Of a DNA stretch of 64,000 bases, positions 52,473-63,334 are shown one piece after another. Each line of letters begins with the position of its first letter. The stretch's first letter is position 1. The notes beneath the pieces are model-generated. The model saw nothing but the letters and a program-made list of their open reading frames with translations, did not search any database and was not told the DNA's origin. Made by a program: the position numbers and the translations under genes. Source of the DNA: Vibrio campbellii CAIM 519 = NBRC 15631 = ATCC 25920 (GTDB lineage: Bacteria; Pseudomonadota; Gammaproteobacteria; Enterobacterales; Vibrionaceae); the NCBI RefSeq assembly GCF_002163755.1, contig NZ_CP015864.1, forward strand, positions 1,786,376 through 1,850,375, in the 5' to 3' direction.

Positions 52473-52497
52473 AAAAAGAGCGACCTAAGCCGCTCTT
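52473..52497 (-). terminator. Terminator after the second RND operon
   Basis: The stem AAGAGCG / CGCTCTT is followed by a five-T run on the minus strand. Confidence 0.8.
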
Positions 52498-52529
52498 GTC
52501 TATGTTGATAAGCAAACTTATCAGTCGTT

Positions 52530-55500
52530 TTAGATTTCTTCGTGCTTATGGACTAGGCCGAAGTCAGCTAAAATGGCATACGCTGCTGGGATCATAAACA
52601 GCACCAGCAGAGTGGATGCAAAAATACCAAACACGATGGAGATAACCAGTGGTTGGATAACCTGTGCTTGCAGGCTGGTTTCAGTCAGTAACGGAAGCAA
52701 ACCTGCTGCAGTGGTCATTGATGTCAGGAATACTGCTCTAAAGCGCTCCCGACTGGCTTTGACTACCGAGTCATGTACATTATCTCCTTCATCCACATGA
52801 TGGCGTATGTATTGAACTAACAGAATCGAGTCATTCACCACAATCCCTGCTAATGAGACGAAGCCCATCATACTTGGCATACTTAATGAGTGACCGAGTA
52901 GGATGTGTCCCCATACCACGCCAATAAAGGCGAGTGGAATCGCAAGCATTACCACGAATGGTTCCAAATAACTGCGGAATTGGTAACTCAGAATCGCAAA
53001 CACGCCAAACAAACCAAGCAAGAAGCCTTTACCCATTGATGCGCCAGTTTCGGCGGTATCTTTGGCTTCGCCTTCAAAATCGAAGCGAAGGCCAGGATAC
53101 TTTTGCATAAGCTTTGGCGCTTCATCTTGTTGGAACTGACGAATAATGGCAGTTGAGTTGGCTTTCGTATTGTCGATATCGCCGAATACGCTCACAGTGC
53201 GCAAGCCATCAATGCGCTGGATTCTTACGTAATTACGTTGGAAATCCAAAGTCGCAATGGTCGCGAGTGGAATTTGACTGCCATCGGACAAGATAATTGG
53301 GAAGTTTGCCAATTGCTGTAAGTCACCGGCTTGTGCTTTATCAAGGCGAACTTCGATGGAAATGTTTTCTACCCCAACTTGGATTTCGTCTGCGGTTTGG
53401 CCAAAGAAAGCCGCACGCAATTGATTAGCGATGAGCTGGCCGTTAATCCCATAAGCTTCCGCTCCCGGACGCAGTTTAACCAAGACTTCTTCTTTCCCCA
53501 TACGCATGTCATCCAACACACCATGGACACCGTCAAACTCATTCAAGTATTGCTGAATGTCGATAGAAGCTGCTTTGAGCGCATCCAGATCGTCATGCTT
53601 CGCTCGAATCTCAATTGCTCGTCCACCCGGGCCCATGGTCGGTTGTTTAAATACCAGTGAGATAGGATCGGCAAGTTCACCAATGTCTTCGCGCCATGCA
53701 TCGATAAATTCATCGATGAGTGTGTTACGACTCTCTGCACCAAGCAAATCCAGACGTACCGTGGCAATGTGAGGGCCTGATTCATTCGCGTCGGCATTGG
53801 CGTTGAATTGACTGGTGATGTGCAGAACCAATGGATTGCCGTCTTCCACTTTTTCTGTCCATTCTTTATCTAGCTTTTGAGCGGAAGCGACGATCTTATC
53901 GACGACAGCTTCCGTTTGAGAAAGAGAAGAACCCGGAGGAAGAATAATGCGCGCTTCTGCAATGTCGCCATCCAATTCAGGGAAGGGTTGGAACTTGAGT
54001 AAACCACCTACTAACGTGGCTGCGGAGATAAGAAGCAAGGCAACCACGCCCCCCATAAAGGCATAGCGATACTCGACCACTTTATCGACTGCGTTGACTA
54101 AGGTGGTGTTGCGGAAGTTCTCAAAAGAAGCCAGCAGCTTTTGTTTGAACTTGGGTGTCTTTCGCTCTTGCTTTTGTTTATGCAGTGAATGAGAAAGGTG
54201 GTTAGGTAGGATCAAGAAGGCTTCCACCAAACTCAAACTCAAAACGAGGATCAGAACTTGAGGTACCGCTTTAAGTACTGCACCCATTTCACCTTGCAGG
54301 AATAACAAGCTACCGAAAATACACACCGTGGTTAGGAAGGAAGAAATTACCCCCGGCAGTACCTTTTTCACCCCTTTAATTACCGCATCATCGATCTCTT
54401 CTCCTCGGTCGAGGTGAGCGGCAATCGATTCAGCAATAACGATGGCATCATCCATCATGATACCGATGGCCATGAGTAACCCGACCAAAGACATGATGTT
54501 AATGGACAGGCCAAGTTGCGCCATCAAAAATAACCCACCTAAGAAGGCAACGGGCAAACCAGCCGCGACCCAAAAAGAGTAGCGAAAACTAAAGAACAAC
54601 CACATGGTGGCGAAGACCAGAATGATACCTTGCCAACCGTTTTTGACCATCATGGTCAGGCGATCCCAAAGTACGGATGAAAGATCATTGGTCATTTGTA
54701 GCATCACACCGTCTGGGGCGATGGCTTGTTGTTCTTCGACAAATTGAGCAACACGTTCCTTGATACGTAGCGCATCGTCTTCTTTGTTTTTACTGACTTT
54801 TAGTAAGGCAGAAGGGTGACCATCAAAGAGGACTTTCTGTTCGTCCAATTCAAATCGATCAGTAATCGTTGCGATGTCTCTTAGACGGATGATTGATCCA
54901 TTTGGACCAGAACCCACGACGATAGTCTCAAGCTCTTCTGGCGTCACACGTCGTTCGTCAAAGCGGATCAGAAAGTTCTTATCTGGCGTTTCGACATTAC
55001 CACTTGGCAACTTAACGTTTTGACGACCAATCTGCTCAGCAATATCACCAACACTCAAGCCAAGTTGGCGAATAGCTTGAGTGTCTAGCTCTACTCTGAA
55101 TTGGTGATCTGAGAAGCCGGCCACGTCAACCAAAGATACGTCATAGTCGAGCTTTAACGTGCGCTTAAGCTGTTCCGCATACGCTTTTAACTCTGGCCAT
55201 GTGGTATCTGCGGTGATCGCGACATCCACAACAGGCTCATTCCAATCTAGTTCTTGGACCACAGGTGATTCAATCTCTTGTGGAAAGTCATTAATCGAGT
55301 TGATTTGAGTTTGAACGTCGACCAGCATACGGCCGATATCGGCTTCTTCATTCAGTTTTAAGATAAGACGCGCAGAGCCTTCAATCGCTTCACATTGCGT
55401 TTCTTCAATGTTAGCAAGACCATCAACAGCATCTTCCATTCGGACACAAATACTCTCTTCGACTTCTTGCGGGGAAGCGCCAGGGTAAACTACACCAGCT

Positions 55501-55631
55501 AGGATGTAAGGTGGATCAAACTCAGGAAAGGTTTCCCGCTTAATCGTGGAAAGTGAAGAAATACCCAATATCAGCAGCGTTAGCATCAGCAAGTTGGCTG
55601 CTGTTGGGTGCTTGGCGAAGAATCGGATCAT
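52530..55631 (-). CDS. RND multidrug efflux permease
   Basis: A 1033-residue RND transporter with twelve helices and two periplasmic loops. TM4 has the Asp pair in LLMAIGIMMDDAIVIAES (~400), and the conserved FVSLAGIVVNDSILLVQYI (starting FVSLAGIV) marks TM10-11. VVYPGASPQEVEESICVRME near the N-terminus matches the porter-domain signature. Its start overlaps the adaptor stop by 4 bp. The frame is intact, so sequence quality here is good. Confidence 0.94.
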   Translation of the reverse strand: MIRFFAKHPTAANLLMLTLLILGISSLSTIKRETFPEFDPPYILAGVVYPGASPQEVEESICVRMEDAVDGLANIEETQCEAIEGSARLILKLNEEADIGRMLVDVQTQINSINDFPQEIESPVVQELDWNEPVVDVAITADTTWPELKAYAEQLKRTLKLDYDVSLVDVAGFSDHQFRVELDTQAIRQLGLSVGDIAEQIGRQNVKLPSGNVETPDKNFLIRFDERRVTPEELETIVVGSGPNGSIIRLRDIATITDRFELDEQKVLFDGHPSALLKVSKNKEDDALRIKERVAQFVEEQQAIAPDGVMLQMTNDLSSVLWDRLTMMVKNGWQGIILVFATMWLFFSFRYSFWVAAGLPVAFLGGLFLMAQLGLSINIMSLVGLLMAIGIMMDDAIVIAESIAAHLDRGEEIDDAVIKGVKKVLPGVISSFLTTVCIFGSLLFLQGEMGAVLKAVPQVLILVLSLSLVEAFLILPNHLSHSLHKQKQERKTPKFKQKLLASFENFRNTTLVNAVDKVVEYRYAFMGGVVALLLISAATLVGGLLKFQPFPELDGDIAEARIILPPGSSLSQTEAVVDKIVASAQKLDKEWTEKVEDGNPLVLHITSQFNANADANESGPHIATVRLDLLGAESRNTLIDEFIDAWREDIGELADPISLVFKQPTMGPGGRAIEIRAKHDDLDALKAASIDIQQYLNEFDGVHGVLDDMRMGKEEVLVKLRPGAEAYGINGQLIANQLRAAFFGQTADEIQVGVENISIEVRLDKAQAGDLQQLANFPIILSDGSQIPLATIATLDFQRNYVRIQRIDGLRTVSVFGDIDNTKANSTAIIRQFQQDEAPKLMQKYPGLRFDFEGEAKDTAETGASMGKGFLLGLFGVFAILSYQFRSYLEPFVVMLAIPLAFIGVVWGHILLGHSLSMPSMMGFVSLAGIVVNDSILLVQYIRHHVDEGDNVHDSVVKASRERFRAVFLTSMTTAAGLLPLLTETSLQAQVIQPLVISIVFGIFASTLLVLFMIPAAYAILADFGLVHKHEEI

Positions 55632-56956
55632 GAATCAGATTCCTCAATAGTGGCTTCTGACTGTTCTGGTGACTCTTTCAATAGCATGCCGTGTATCGCA
55701 GGCAGTAAATCGTTGATGATCAGCTTCTGACCTTGCTCCAATTCGCCATCGATCACCACTTGGTTATTTCGGCGATATAATACTTCAACCGTCACCACTT
55801 GCAGACGATTGTCATCACCCATCAGGTAAATCTTATCGCCATGAAGCGCACGCTCTGGGATGACCCAACTCGGATTCTCTTGCCCCTCAATCAAGGCACG
55901 CACAAACATGCCGTTCACCAATGGCGGAGCAGAGGTTGGGTTTAATGCACGGTAGTCTTGTTCAATTTCCAGAATCACACCAGCAGTTGCTTGGCTTGGA
56001 TCGACGGTCTCACTGATACGTGCAACTTTAGCAGACCAGCTTGCAGAAAGATTACCGCTGTTGAGTTCAATGTTAGCGTGAATTGCATTCATATCAGGTT
56101 GTGGAATACCGGACTCGTCGCGAACAAACTCACCGATGCTCGCCGCCAAAGTTTGCATGTCATGAATGGACAGCTGAGCTTCCACTTCCATGACATCAAT
56201 GCCATGTCCGGTCACCATGGTCTGTTGGAGGTTTACCACTTGGTTTTGCTCAATTTCGACTTCTGCAATACGCAGATCGTAAGGTAAAGTAATGATGGTT
56301 TTATCAAGCGAACGTTTCGCTTCATCGACTTTTGATGCATTGACCTTAACTAGGGCTTCTGCGACACGCTTTTCATCCGGCATTAAACCGATTTGGTTTT
56401 CGATATCTAGCACTACCTTACGTTGAGATAGCGCGCTTTGTTCTTGTTGGTCTACATCTGATTGGGAAGTTAGGCCTTTCTTGCGTAGGTTTTGTTTACG
56501 GTCTAGCTCTTTGTTGGCGATAACCAGACGGTTGGCTTCTATCTTGAGGGTGCTTTTGAGGTTCGCTTCTTCTTGGTTCAGCTTTGCCAGAGAGGTTTGG
56601 GCAGACTTGAGGTCAGCTTGAGTTTGAACCAGTTTTAACTCGTAATCGAGAGGATCGATACGCAAGATTTCCGTCCCTGCTTGCAGCACTTGTCCTTTTT
56701 CCAGTTGCGGGTGGCGGTAAACTACTTTGCCGGATACTTCGGCTATCGCTTTCCATTCAACTTTTGGTGCGATTTTACCAAAGCCAATAGCAACAGGTGC
56801 GATGGCTTTGAGTTCCAGAGGAATTGTTTCAACCAATCTTGCACGATCACTTGCGGGCTTGACGGGCAAATCTGGTCTAAGGCTAATCGCCAAAAATAGA
56901 ATGACGACCCCAACAGCAAGGGCAGGAAAGAACAGCAGCTTTTTATTCATTTTCAT
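55628..56956 (-). CDS. RND efflux periplasmic adaptor (HlyD/MFP family)
   Basis: A 442-residue adaptor: N-terminal anchor (KLLFFPALAVGVVILFLAISL, from KLLFFPAL), lipoyl-like halves (AIAEVSGKVVYRHPQLEKGQ, from AIAEVSG), a long coiled-coil hairpin (~115-205) and a beta-barrel region. Its start overlaps the tetR stop by 14 bp. It works with the downstream permease. Confidence 0.92.
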   Translation of the reverse strand: MKMNKKLLFFPALAVGVVILFLAISLRPDLPVKPASDRARLVETIPLELKAIAPVAIGFGKIAPKVEWKAIAEVSGKVVYRHPQLEKGQVLQAGTEILRIDPLDYELKLVQTQADLKSAQTSLAKLNQEEANLKSTLKIEANRLVIANKELDRKQNLRKKGLTSQSDVDQQEQSALSQRKVVLDIENQIGLMPDEKRVAEALVKVNASKVDEAKRSLDKTIITLPYDLRIAEVEIEQNQVVNLQQTMVTGHGIDVMEVEAQLSIHDMQTLAASIGEFVRDESGIPQPDMNAIHANIELNSGNLSASWSAKVARISETVDPSQATAGVILEIEQDYRALNPTSAPPLVNGMFVRALIEGQENPSWVIPERALHGDKIYLMGDDNRLQVVTVEVLYRRNNQVVIDGELEQGQKLIINDLLPAIHGMLLKESPEQSEATIEESDS

Positions 56957-57599
56957 ATTGGTCGCCCGAATCTAAAAATCCATGTTTCATCAGTTGTATG
57001 TTGTGGTCGAATAATCGGTTCAAGAAGACTTCTGAGAGCTCGATACCGTGAATAGCCAGAAGTGCTGGTGGTGCCATAAAAGGAAACACCATTAAGCTGA
57101 TGTAAGAGACGCGACAAAGTTGAGGGTCAGCGTCTTTTCGCAAAACACCACCATCGATCAACTTATCAAAGATCACGCCTTGCATTGGTTTGCTGATGTC
57201 AGCGAAAACTTTTTCTAGTAATTTACGTTGAGTTTCTGAAGGAGGCATATGCATGACTTGAGCAATCAAACGTGGGAACTGTGGCACTTTGATCATCTCG
57301 CGATAGTAGGTACGCATTAAATCGAGGAAGTTTTGCTCGTTACTGTCGGACATCAATGCCTGCATCTGCTTTTGCATCGGTGACAGCGTCTCGCGCAACA
57401 TGGTCTCGAACAAGCCCTCTTTGTTGCCAAAGTAGTAGCGAATCATCGCCACGTTCACGCCTGCTTTCTGCGCGACCAGGCGAGTAGATACTTTGTCGTA
57501 AGCCATAATAGTGAAGAGTTCGCGCGCATGGAAAATCAGTTTCTCCCGTGCGTCGATTTTATCTGTGGGTCTTCCCGCCCTTCGATGAGCTTCCGTCAC
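56943..57599 (-). CDS. TetR-family repressor of the efflux operon
   Basis: A 218-residue TetR protein starting at GTG (GAGAG upstream). The N-terminal HTH is LFTIMAYDKVSTRLVAQKAGVNVAMIRYYF (from LFTIMAYD, residues ~33-62), and the C-terminal ligand domain (~80-210) includes QVMHMPPSETQRKLLEKV. Being the first gene of the tetR-MFP-RND operon, it most likely represses the unit through palindromes upstream and is released by the pump's substrates. Confidence 0.9.
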   Translation of the reverse strand: MTEAHRRAGRPTDKIDAREKLIFHARELFTIMAYDKVSTRLVAQKAGVNVAMIRYYFGNKEGLFETMLRETLSPMQKQMQALMSDSNEQNFLDLMRTYYREMIKVPQFPRLIAQVMHMPPSETQRKLLEKVFADISKPMQGVIFDKLIDGGVLRKDADPQLCRVSYISLMVFPFMAPPALLAIHGIELSEVFLNRLFDHNIQLMKHGFLDSGDQYENE

Positions 57600-57625
57600 A
57601 ATCGTCTCTCAAAATATTAAACATT

Positions 57626-57697
57626 TGATTAATTATAAGACGCTGTTTCTCATACGACATGCGAAAATTAATCAGTATTTAATCAAGTGATTAATTT
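57626..57697. promoter_or_regulatory. TetR operator region
   Basis: Three copies of TGATTAATT-type half-sites: 57626-57634 (direct), 57665-57674 (inverted AAATTAATCA) and 57688-57697 (TGATTAATTT). TTAATCA-AG-TGATTAA at 57679-57694 is a perfect 16-bp palindrome. They lie just upstream of the tetR GTG. Confidence 0.65.
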
Positions 57698-57715
57698 GTG
57701 AGGGAGAGGTACAAA

Positions 57716-57739
57716 AAAGAGCAGTAAGGTCTGCTCTTT
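57716..57739 (-). terminator. Terminator after the HAD-like gene
   Basis: The 9-bp stem AAAGAGCAG / CTGCTCTTT is followed by a T run on the minus strand. Confidence 0.85.
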
Positions 57740-57773
57740 ATGCCTCGTTAAGGGTAAGTGATGTTGAATGGGG

Positions 57774-58446
57774 TTACCCCCAACTCAACACAGTCCAATT
57801 TGGTCTATTGGCGTGCTCTTTTAGGCGAGGGCATGGATTGACCAGATAGGCGTAATCTGCGTATTCACACAGTGGTAAGTCGTTGACTGAATCCGTATAG
57901 AAATGGATTTCTGAGTAATTGTCAGGCTGAGTTTCTAACCACTGTTTTAAGCGCGTTACTTTGCCTTCTCGGTAACTAGGGATTCCGTCAATCTCTGCGC
58001 TATAACGGTTATCAGCCACCACTAAGTCAATCCCGAGCGCGTTAGGAATACCGATGCGTTGACCAACCGCTTCAACCAAAAAAGTGACGCTGGCCGAGAT
58101 GATGACCATATCTATCTCATCACCAGACAGTTGTTCAATCAGTGTCTTGGCTTGAGGGAACTGTTTAGCCAGAATATGGTTTTCAACGCACTCTTTTACT
58201 ATGGCTTCTACCTGCTCAATAGGCATGTTTTTTATCGGCTTCATGGAGAACGTTAGGTAATCTTCCATGTCCATTTTGCCTTCTGTGTACAAGCCCATTA
58301 GACGCTGATCTTCCTCAATAAAGTTAGGTGCAGTGGCGATGCCCTTTCTCAACCATAAATTCATTCCAAATCATTGCGCAGTCAGCGTTGATTAAGGTTT
58401 CATCCAGATCAAAAATACAAAGGCTTGGACATAGTTGGCTTCTCAC
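57774..58446 (-). pseudogene. HAD-IB family phosphatase, one-base frameshift
   Basis: The HAD motif I (CIFDLDETLINADCAMIWNE, from a GTG at 58446) is in one frame, and the rest (IATAPNFIEEDQRLMGLYTE, MVIISASVTFLVEAV, HFYTDSVNDLPLCEYADYAYLVNPCP, from HFYTDSV) is in another. Joining at the GGG of AAAGGGCATCG near 58340 with one G removed restores a ~223-residue protein of the SerB/CicA-like HAD-IB group. The start is weak. It is a sequencing error or a fresh mutation; nothing else in the gene is damaged. Confidence 0.8.
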
Positions 58447-58806
58447 AGTTTGAATCGAGGTCGACGGAATGTATCGCTCAGTATAGAGCGAGGTTTACGA
58501 GTATGGGACGTATGCTAACGATAAACTGTGACGATTTCGTGGCACTTTTTCTGGCTTTTGTAAAACAGAATATCAATGTCATGGGTTGAATCATGTCTGA
58601 GTTGGCGATAGACAACTACAATACAGTGATACTTATACGAACTGCGTGCTTTAGATGCATTTGTACGTTACGTAAATTGGTGCGCTAGGTCTACAGATGC
58701 TCTAGATACAAGGCTGTTTTAGATATAAGGCGTCTTTCGAACCAGATCTCAATATTGTGTACTGAATACAGTCTTGTTTTTTGAGCGATAATAGCGCCAC
58801 TCGCGT

Positions 58807-58878
58807 ATGGCGAACATTAAGAAAAATACAAAAAGAATCCCCATCGGTAAAGTGGATAAGAAAGCTTTTCGAATCTAA
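58807..58878 (+). CDS. Candidate 23-residue basic peptide
   Basis: A short ORF beginning MANIKKNTKRIPIGKVDKK and ending FRI, highly basic, lies immediately before a very strong terminator (58890-58924). GATAAT at ~58784 could be a -10 element. There is no clear Shine-Dalgarno sequence. It could equally be a small RNA. See findings. Confidence 0.35.
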   Translation: MANIKKNTKRIPIGKVDKKAFRI

Positions 58879-58889
58879 TCCATAATATT

Positions 58890-58924
58890 CGGCCCCGACA
58901 CAGTTTATGTGTCGGGGCCGTTTT
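58890..58924. terminator. Very strong terminator
   Basis: A perfect 13-bp GC-rich stem CGGCCCCGACACA / TGTGTCGGGGCCG with a GTTTA loop and T tail. It separates the short plus-strand unit from the BCCT gene. Confidence 0.92.
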
Positions 58925-58960
58925 CTTATCTAATTGGCGAGAAGGACTTGGGTTATGTAG

Positions 58961-60542
58961 TTAAACCAAACCTTGCTCTTTCGCCATGTGGTTCGCGATG
59001 CTCGGCGCTTTCCAAATGCTTGGCAGCAGAATGAAAGACACTGGTACGGCGGTAATCACGATGAAAGACTGCAATGCAGAGATACCACCTGAGCCCATCG
59101 AGATAAGCGCAATAGCCACGATACCCATCATTAAGCCCCAGAATGAGCGAATCACGGCATTGGGTTCAGTAGAGCCTGTCATTACCACACTGATGGTACG
59201 TCATCGAGTCACCGGTTGTCACGATAAACGTCGTAGTCAGGATCAAGAACAATACCGAAATTACCATTGGGAAAGGCAGCTCAGAAGTAATCGCAAGCAG
59301 AACGGCAGGCAAGTTAAAGCCCTCAAATGCCGATGAAATCAAACCTGGGTTTTCTAGCTCGAACGCCAAACCACTGCCACCAACAATGCTGAACCAGAAG
59401 CAGGTGATTAAAGGCGCAGCGATGCTGATAGACAGGATCAACTGACGGATAGTACGGCCACGTGAGATACGCGCGATAAAGATTGCCATCATCGGGCCAT
59501 AACCAATGAACCAGCCCCAGAAGAAGACGGTCCACCAACTTAGCCATTCCGTGTCACCACGATACAGTGCCATTGGGAAGAAGTTATCGACCATGCGGCC
59601 AATACCCTGTACATAACCATCAACAATAAAGCTGGTTGGCCCGAAAACGAGGATGTAACCGATCAAAGCCACAGACAACACGATGTTGTAACGGCTAACA
59701 AGCTGAATGCCTTTGCTCACGCCGCTTAGCGCTGACAAAGTGTACATTAGAATTGCAGCGACAATCACCATGCTTTGGGTGATGAAGGTATCTGGCAAGC
59801 CAAATAGCGAGTTCAACGCGTAACTGATCTGTAGACCTAAGAAGCCGATAGGGCCAATGGTACCTGCCGCAACGGCAACGATGCTGCAGGCGTCTGTAAT
59901 ATCACCAATCCAACCGTTAATGGCCTTGTCGCCAAACACAGGATAGAGCAGAGTACGTGGTTTAAGTGGTAAGCCCTTATCGTAGTGAAGGTGCATCAAA
60001 ACCACAGAAGAAAGACAACCTAAGATTGCCCAAGCAAGGAAGCCCCAGTGCATGAAAGACTGAGAAAGTGCATTGATTGCAGAAGCTTTTGGTGAAGCTT
60101 CACCATATAGCGGTGGCGCAGAAACAAAGTGAGCGATAGGCTCAGCTGCAGCCCAGAAAACACCGCCACCCGCGAGTAGGGTACAAAGTACGATCGACAA
60201 CCATTTAAAGGTATCGATATCCGGTTTCGCTAAACCACCCAAGCGCACGTAACCCGTACGACCAAGCGCAATAGCCAAACCAATAAGGAAATTTAGAAGG
60301 AGTAATACTTGCCAGAAGGCACCGAAGTATTGAGTCGCAAATCCGAAGCCTGCGTTAACCATTGCGGTCAGAGAGTCTGTATTCGTCAGAGCAAGCAATA
60401 CAAACACGGTGAGGAAGCTACCACTTAGCCAGAATACTGGGTTAGTGAGTTCAAGGCGCTTTAGAATGGAAGGAGGATGGATCGCAGAATAGTCTGCCTC
60501 CTGAATAGGAGTATGAGAGGCGGCGTTCGTCATATTTGACAT
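58961..60542 (-). pseudogene. BCCT-family betaine/choline/carnitine transporter, frameshifted near the C-terminus
   Basis: The first ~455 residues (from MSNMTNAA at 60542) are an intact BCCT transporter with ~10 helices, including GGGVFWAAAEPIAHF and WSWWTVFFWGWFIGYGPMMA-type TM8 sequence (SWWTVFFWGWFIGYGP). After TTGDSMTY near 59197 the frame is lost by a two-base deletion, and the remaining ~75 residues (SVVMTGSTEPNAVIRSFWGL, from SVVMTGS) continue in another frame. BCCT proteins import compatible solutes with Na+; here the last two helices would be missing. The lesion is a sequencing error or a real mutation. Confidence 0.88.
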
Positions 60543-60835
60543 AATTACTTCGCTTTTTAGGGCTCGGAAGCCGTGCATTTCCCTCACACCAATAGCTCGA
60601 AAAGTGTGAGGATGATCAAAAAGCCGCTGATACTAGCACGTTGAGAAGCTCAATATAACCGCAGATCGTGATTAATTTGTCGATCTCTAAAGTAAATAAC
60701 TGATTTATGGTATGAGATTATTTGCGTGAAATGCGCCGCATTTCATACGCAAATGACATTCCCCTTATTCTTGTAAGGATACCTCAGGATTACATTGAGC
60801 CAACCTGTTCTAATAAAAATTAAAGGTCTTACCCT

Positions 60836-63244
60836 ATGGCTCAAATTGAACTTGACGGGACGTGGCAGCTTACCTCGCCACATCGTCCAGATATCGATAT
60901 TCCTATGACTTTGCCCGGTGACAATGTATCCGCATTATTACAAGCAGAGCTCATCCCGAATCCCTATTTTGCTGATAACGAAGCGAAAGTTCGTTGGATT
61001 GAAACTTGCGATTGGCACATTTCACGCGAGTTTGATGTGGATGGTTCTGTGCTCTCTGCCAAACAAGTGTGGATGACGCTCACCCGTGTAGACACCTTAG
61101 CGACCTTTTATATCAATGGTGAGCAAGCACTAACTTGCAGCAACATGTTTGCCCAGCAAAGCATTAATATTAAACCTTACTTAAAACAGGGCACTAACAC
61201 GATTCGAGTTGAGTTTGCCCGTGTGGATTTAGAAGGGAGAACGTGCGAAGAAATTGCCGTTTCCTATTCCTTCGGCGATGGGGAACAACCAGATCCCGCA
61301 CATGAACTTGATTCGCAAAACCCAATGTCACTCGGGGTGGGACTGGGGTATTTGTTTGATGGTGTCTGGCATTTATGACCCGATTCAAATTGATGTAGTG
61401 AACGATTTGTGGCTCAAAGGATTCTCGACAGAGCAACAATGGCAAGCTGACGGCGGTGTGCTGGTTGATGTATTAGTTGAAGTAGAAACCGATACTCAAC
61501 CTCATGAAATCACGATCGAATTTGATGGTCAGCGCCAATCGATTCAAACTGAAGGAAGTGGTCACTATCACAGCCAGTTCCATATTACTGAGCCAAAACG
61601 CTGGTGGCCTGCGGGCTATGGTGAAGCTTACCTTTACTCAATGACAGTATCTTGTGGTGATCAATCGCTATCACGCAAGATTGGTCTGAGAGAGTTGAGC
61701 TTAAACAAACCAAGTTGATGAACATGGCTCGGCGATGGAGTTTGTTGTCAACGGCACACCAATCAATGCCAAAGGCGCAAACTGGATTCCGGTGGATGCA
61801 ATGCCGGGTCGTGAGTGTGAAAGCCGCTATCGTGCGTTATTGCAAAGTGCTGTCGACGCCAATATGAACATGATTCGAGTCTGGGGTGGCGGCCAGTATG
61901 AGAGCGAAACTTTCTACAACCTTTGTGATGAATTAGGTCTGTTGGTTTGGCAAGACATGATGTTCGCTTGCTCGCTGTATCCATCTGATGTTGATTTCTT
62001 GAAAGATGTGGAGCAAGAGCTGCGATTCCAAATTCCACGTTTGAAAGAGCACCCGTCGATTGCACTGTGGTGTGGTGATAACGAAGTGATTGGTGCAATT
62101 GGTTGGTACGACGAACCCAAGCACAACAAAGTCAAATACACAGTGAACTACGATCGTCTGAATCGAATGATCGAACAAGTCATTGGTCAGCAGGACGATT
62201 CACGTCGATTTTGGCCAAGCTCGCCTTGTAACGGCGAGCTGGATTTTGGCGATGCGTGGCACGATGACAGTAAAGGCGACATGCATTTCTGGGATGTTTG
62301 GCACTCAGGTAAGTCGTTTAACGCTTATCTAAACATCAATCCGAGGTTCTGCTCCGAGTTTGGCTTCCAATCTTGGCCTTCGTTTGCTGAAGCAAAACAG
62401 TTCGTACCAGAACAAGACTGGAACGTCACCTCACCAACATTTGAACAGCACCAAAAGAACCCGCGCGGTAACAGTATCATCACGGAGATGTTTACTCGCT
62501 ATTTCCGTTTCCCTTCCGGCTTTGAGCAAATGCTGTACCTCAGCCCAAGTGCAACAGGCGATGGCAATCAAAAACCGCTTGCGACCATTGGCGCGCGATC
62601 TCCCCAGTATGTCGTGGCATGCTGTATTGGCAACTTAACGACAACTGGCCCGTGAGTTCATGGTCTAGCTTGGAGTACAGCGGCCGTTGGAAGCAATTGC
62701 ATTACCATGCGAAACGCTTCTTTGCGCCGCAGTACTTGGTGTTCTCGGAGCATACTGGCAAGTTGAGTCTTCACTTGTTAAATGACGCCAAAGAATCACT
62801 TGGTGTGAGTGCGCAATTGCATTGGGTGAGCTGGCAGGGTGAAGTGAAACAAACTTGGTCGTTAGAGCGCACCGTTTCCAGTGACAGCAACACCGTGGTT
62901 TGGCAGTTGGATGAGGCATTTGATTCATCTGAATTGAAATCGGTTTCTTCTACGTGGAAGCACAAGTAGGACAGGAGAGAATCACCAACACTTGGTTTAG
63001 CTCTCATGAACTAAAAACACTACCGATGGAAAGAGCAAATATTGAAGTAACGATTGAAGCCAACAAAGTCACACTTATTGCCGATAAGCCGGCGTTTTTT
63101 GTTCATCTGGAATGTGATACCGCAGGACGCTTTGACGATTCAAGCATCACGCTATTGGCAAACCAACCTGTTACGGTTGAGTTCTTGGGTGAAGACTTAG
63201 CAACGATGGCGGAATCGCTACGCGTCTACCATTTGATGCAATAA
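60836..63244 (+). pseudogene. GH2 beta-mannosidase with at least four frameshifts
   Basis: The total span of ~800 codons fits beta-mannosidase. Pieces in order: N-terminal jelly roll (60836), QCHSGWDWGICL block (~61312), catalytic barrel with acid/base Glu in LWCGDNEVIG and nucleophile Glu in FCSEFGFQSWPS, then MLYWQLNDNWPVSSW, then the C-terminal beta domain. Frame changes occur near 61290, 61707, 62600 and 62945. At 61703-61710 the repeat AAACAAAC looks like a 4-bp duplication. All catalytic residues are present, so repairing four small indels would restore the enzyme. Confidence 0.9.
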
Positions 63245-63334
63245 AAATTACTGTCATAGACTAATGTTGAGATAGATAGCGGCAACATCATGAAAGGGGC
63301 CTCCGTGCTCCCTTTGTGTTTTAGAGTTAAGGTG

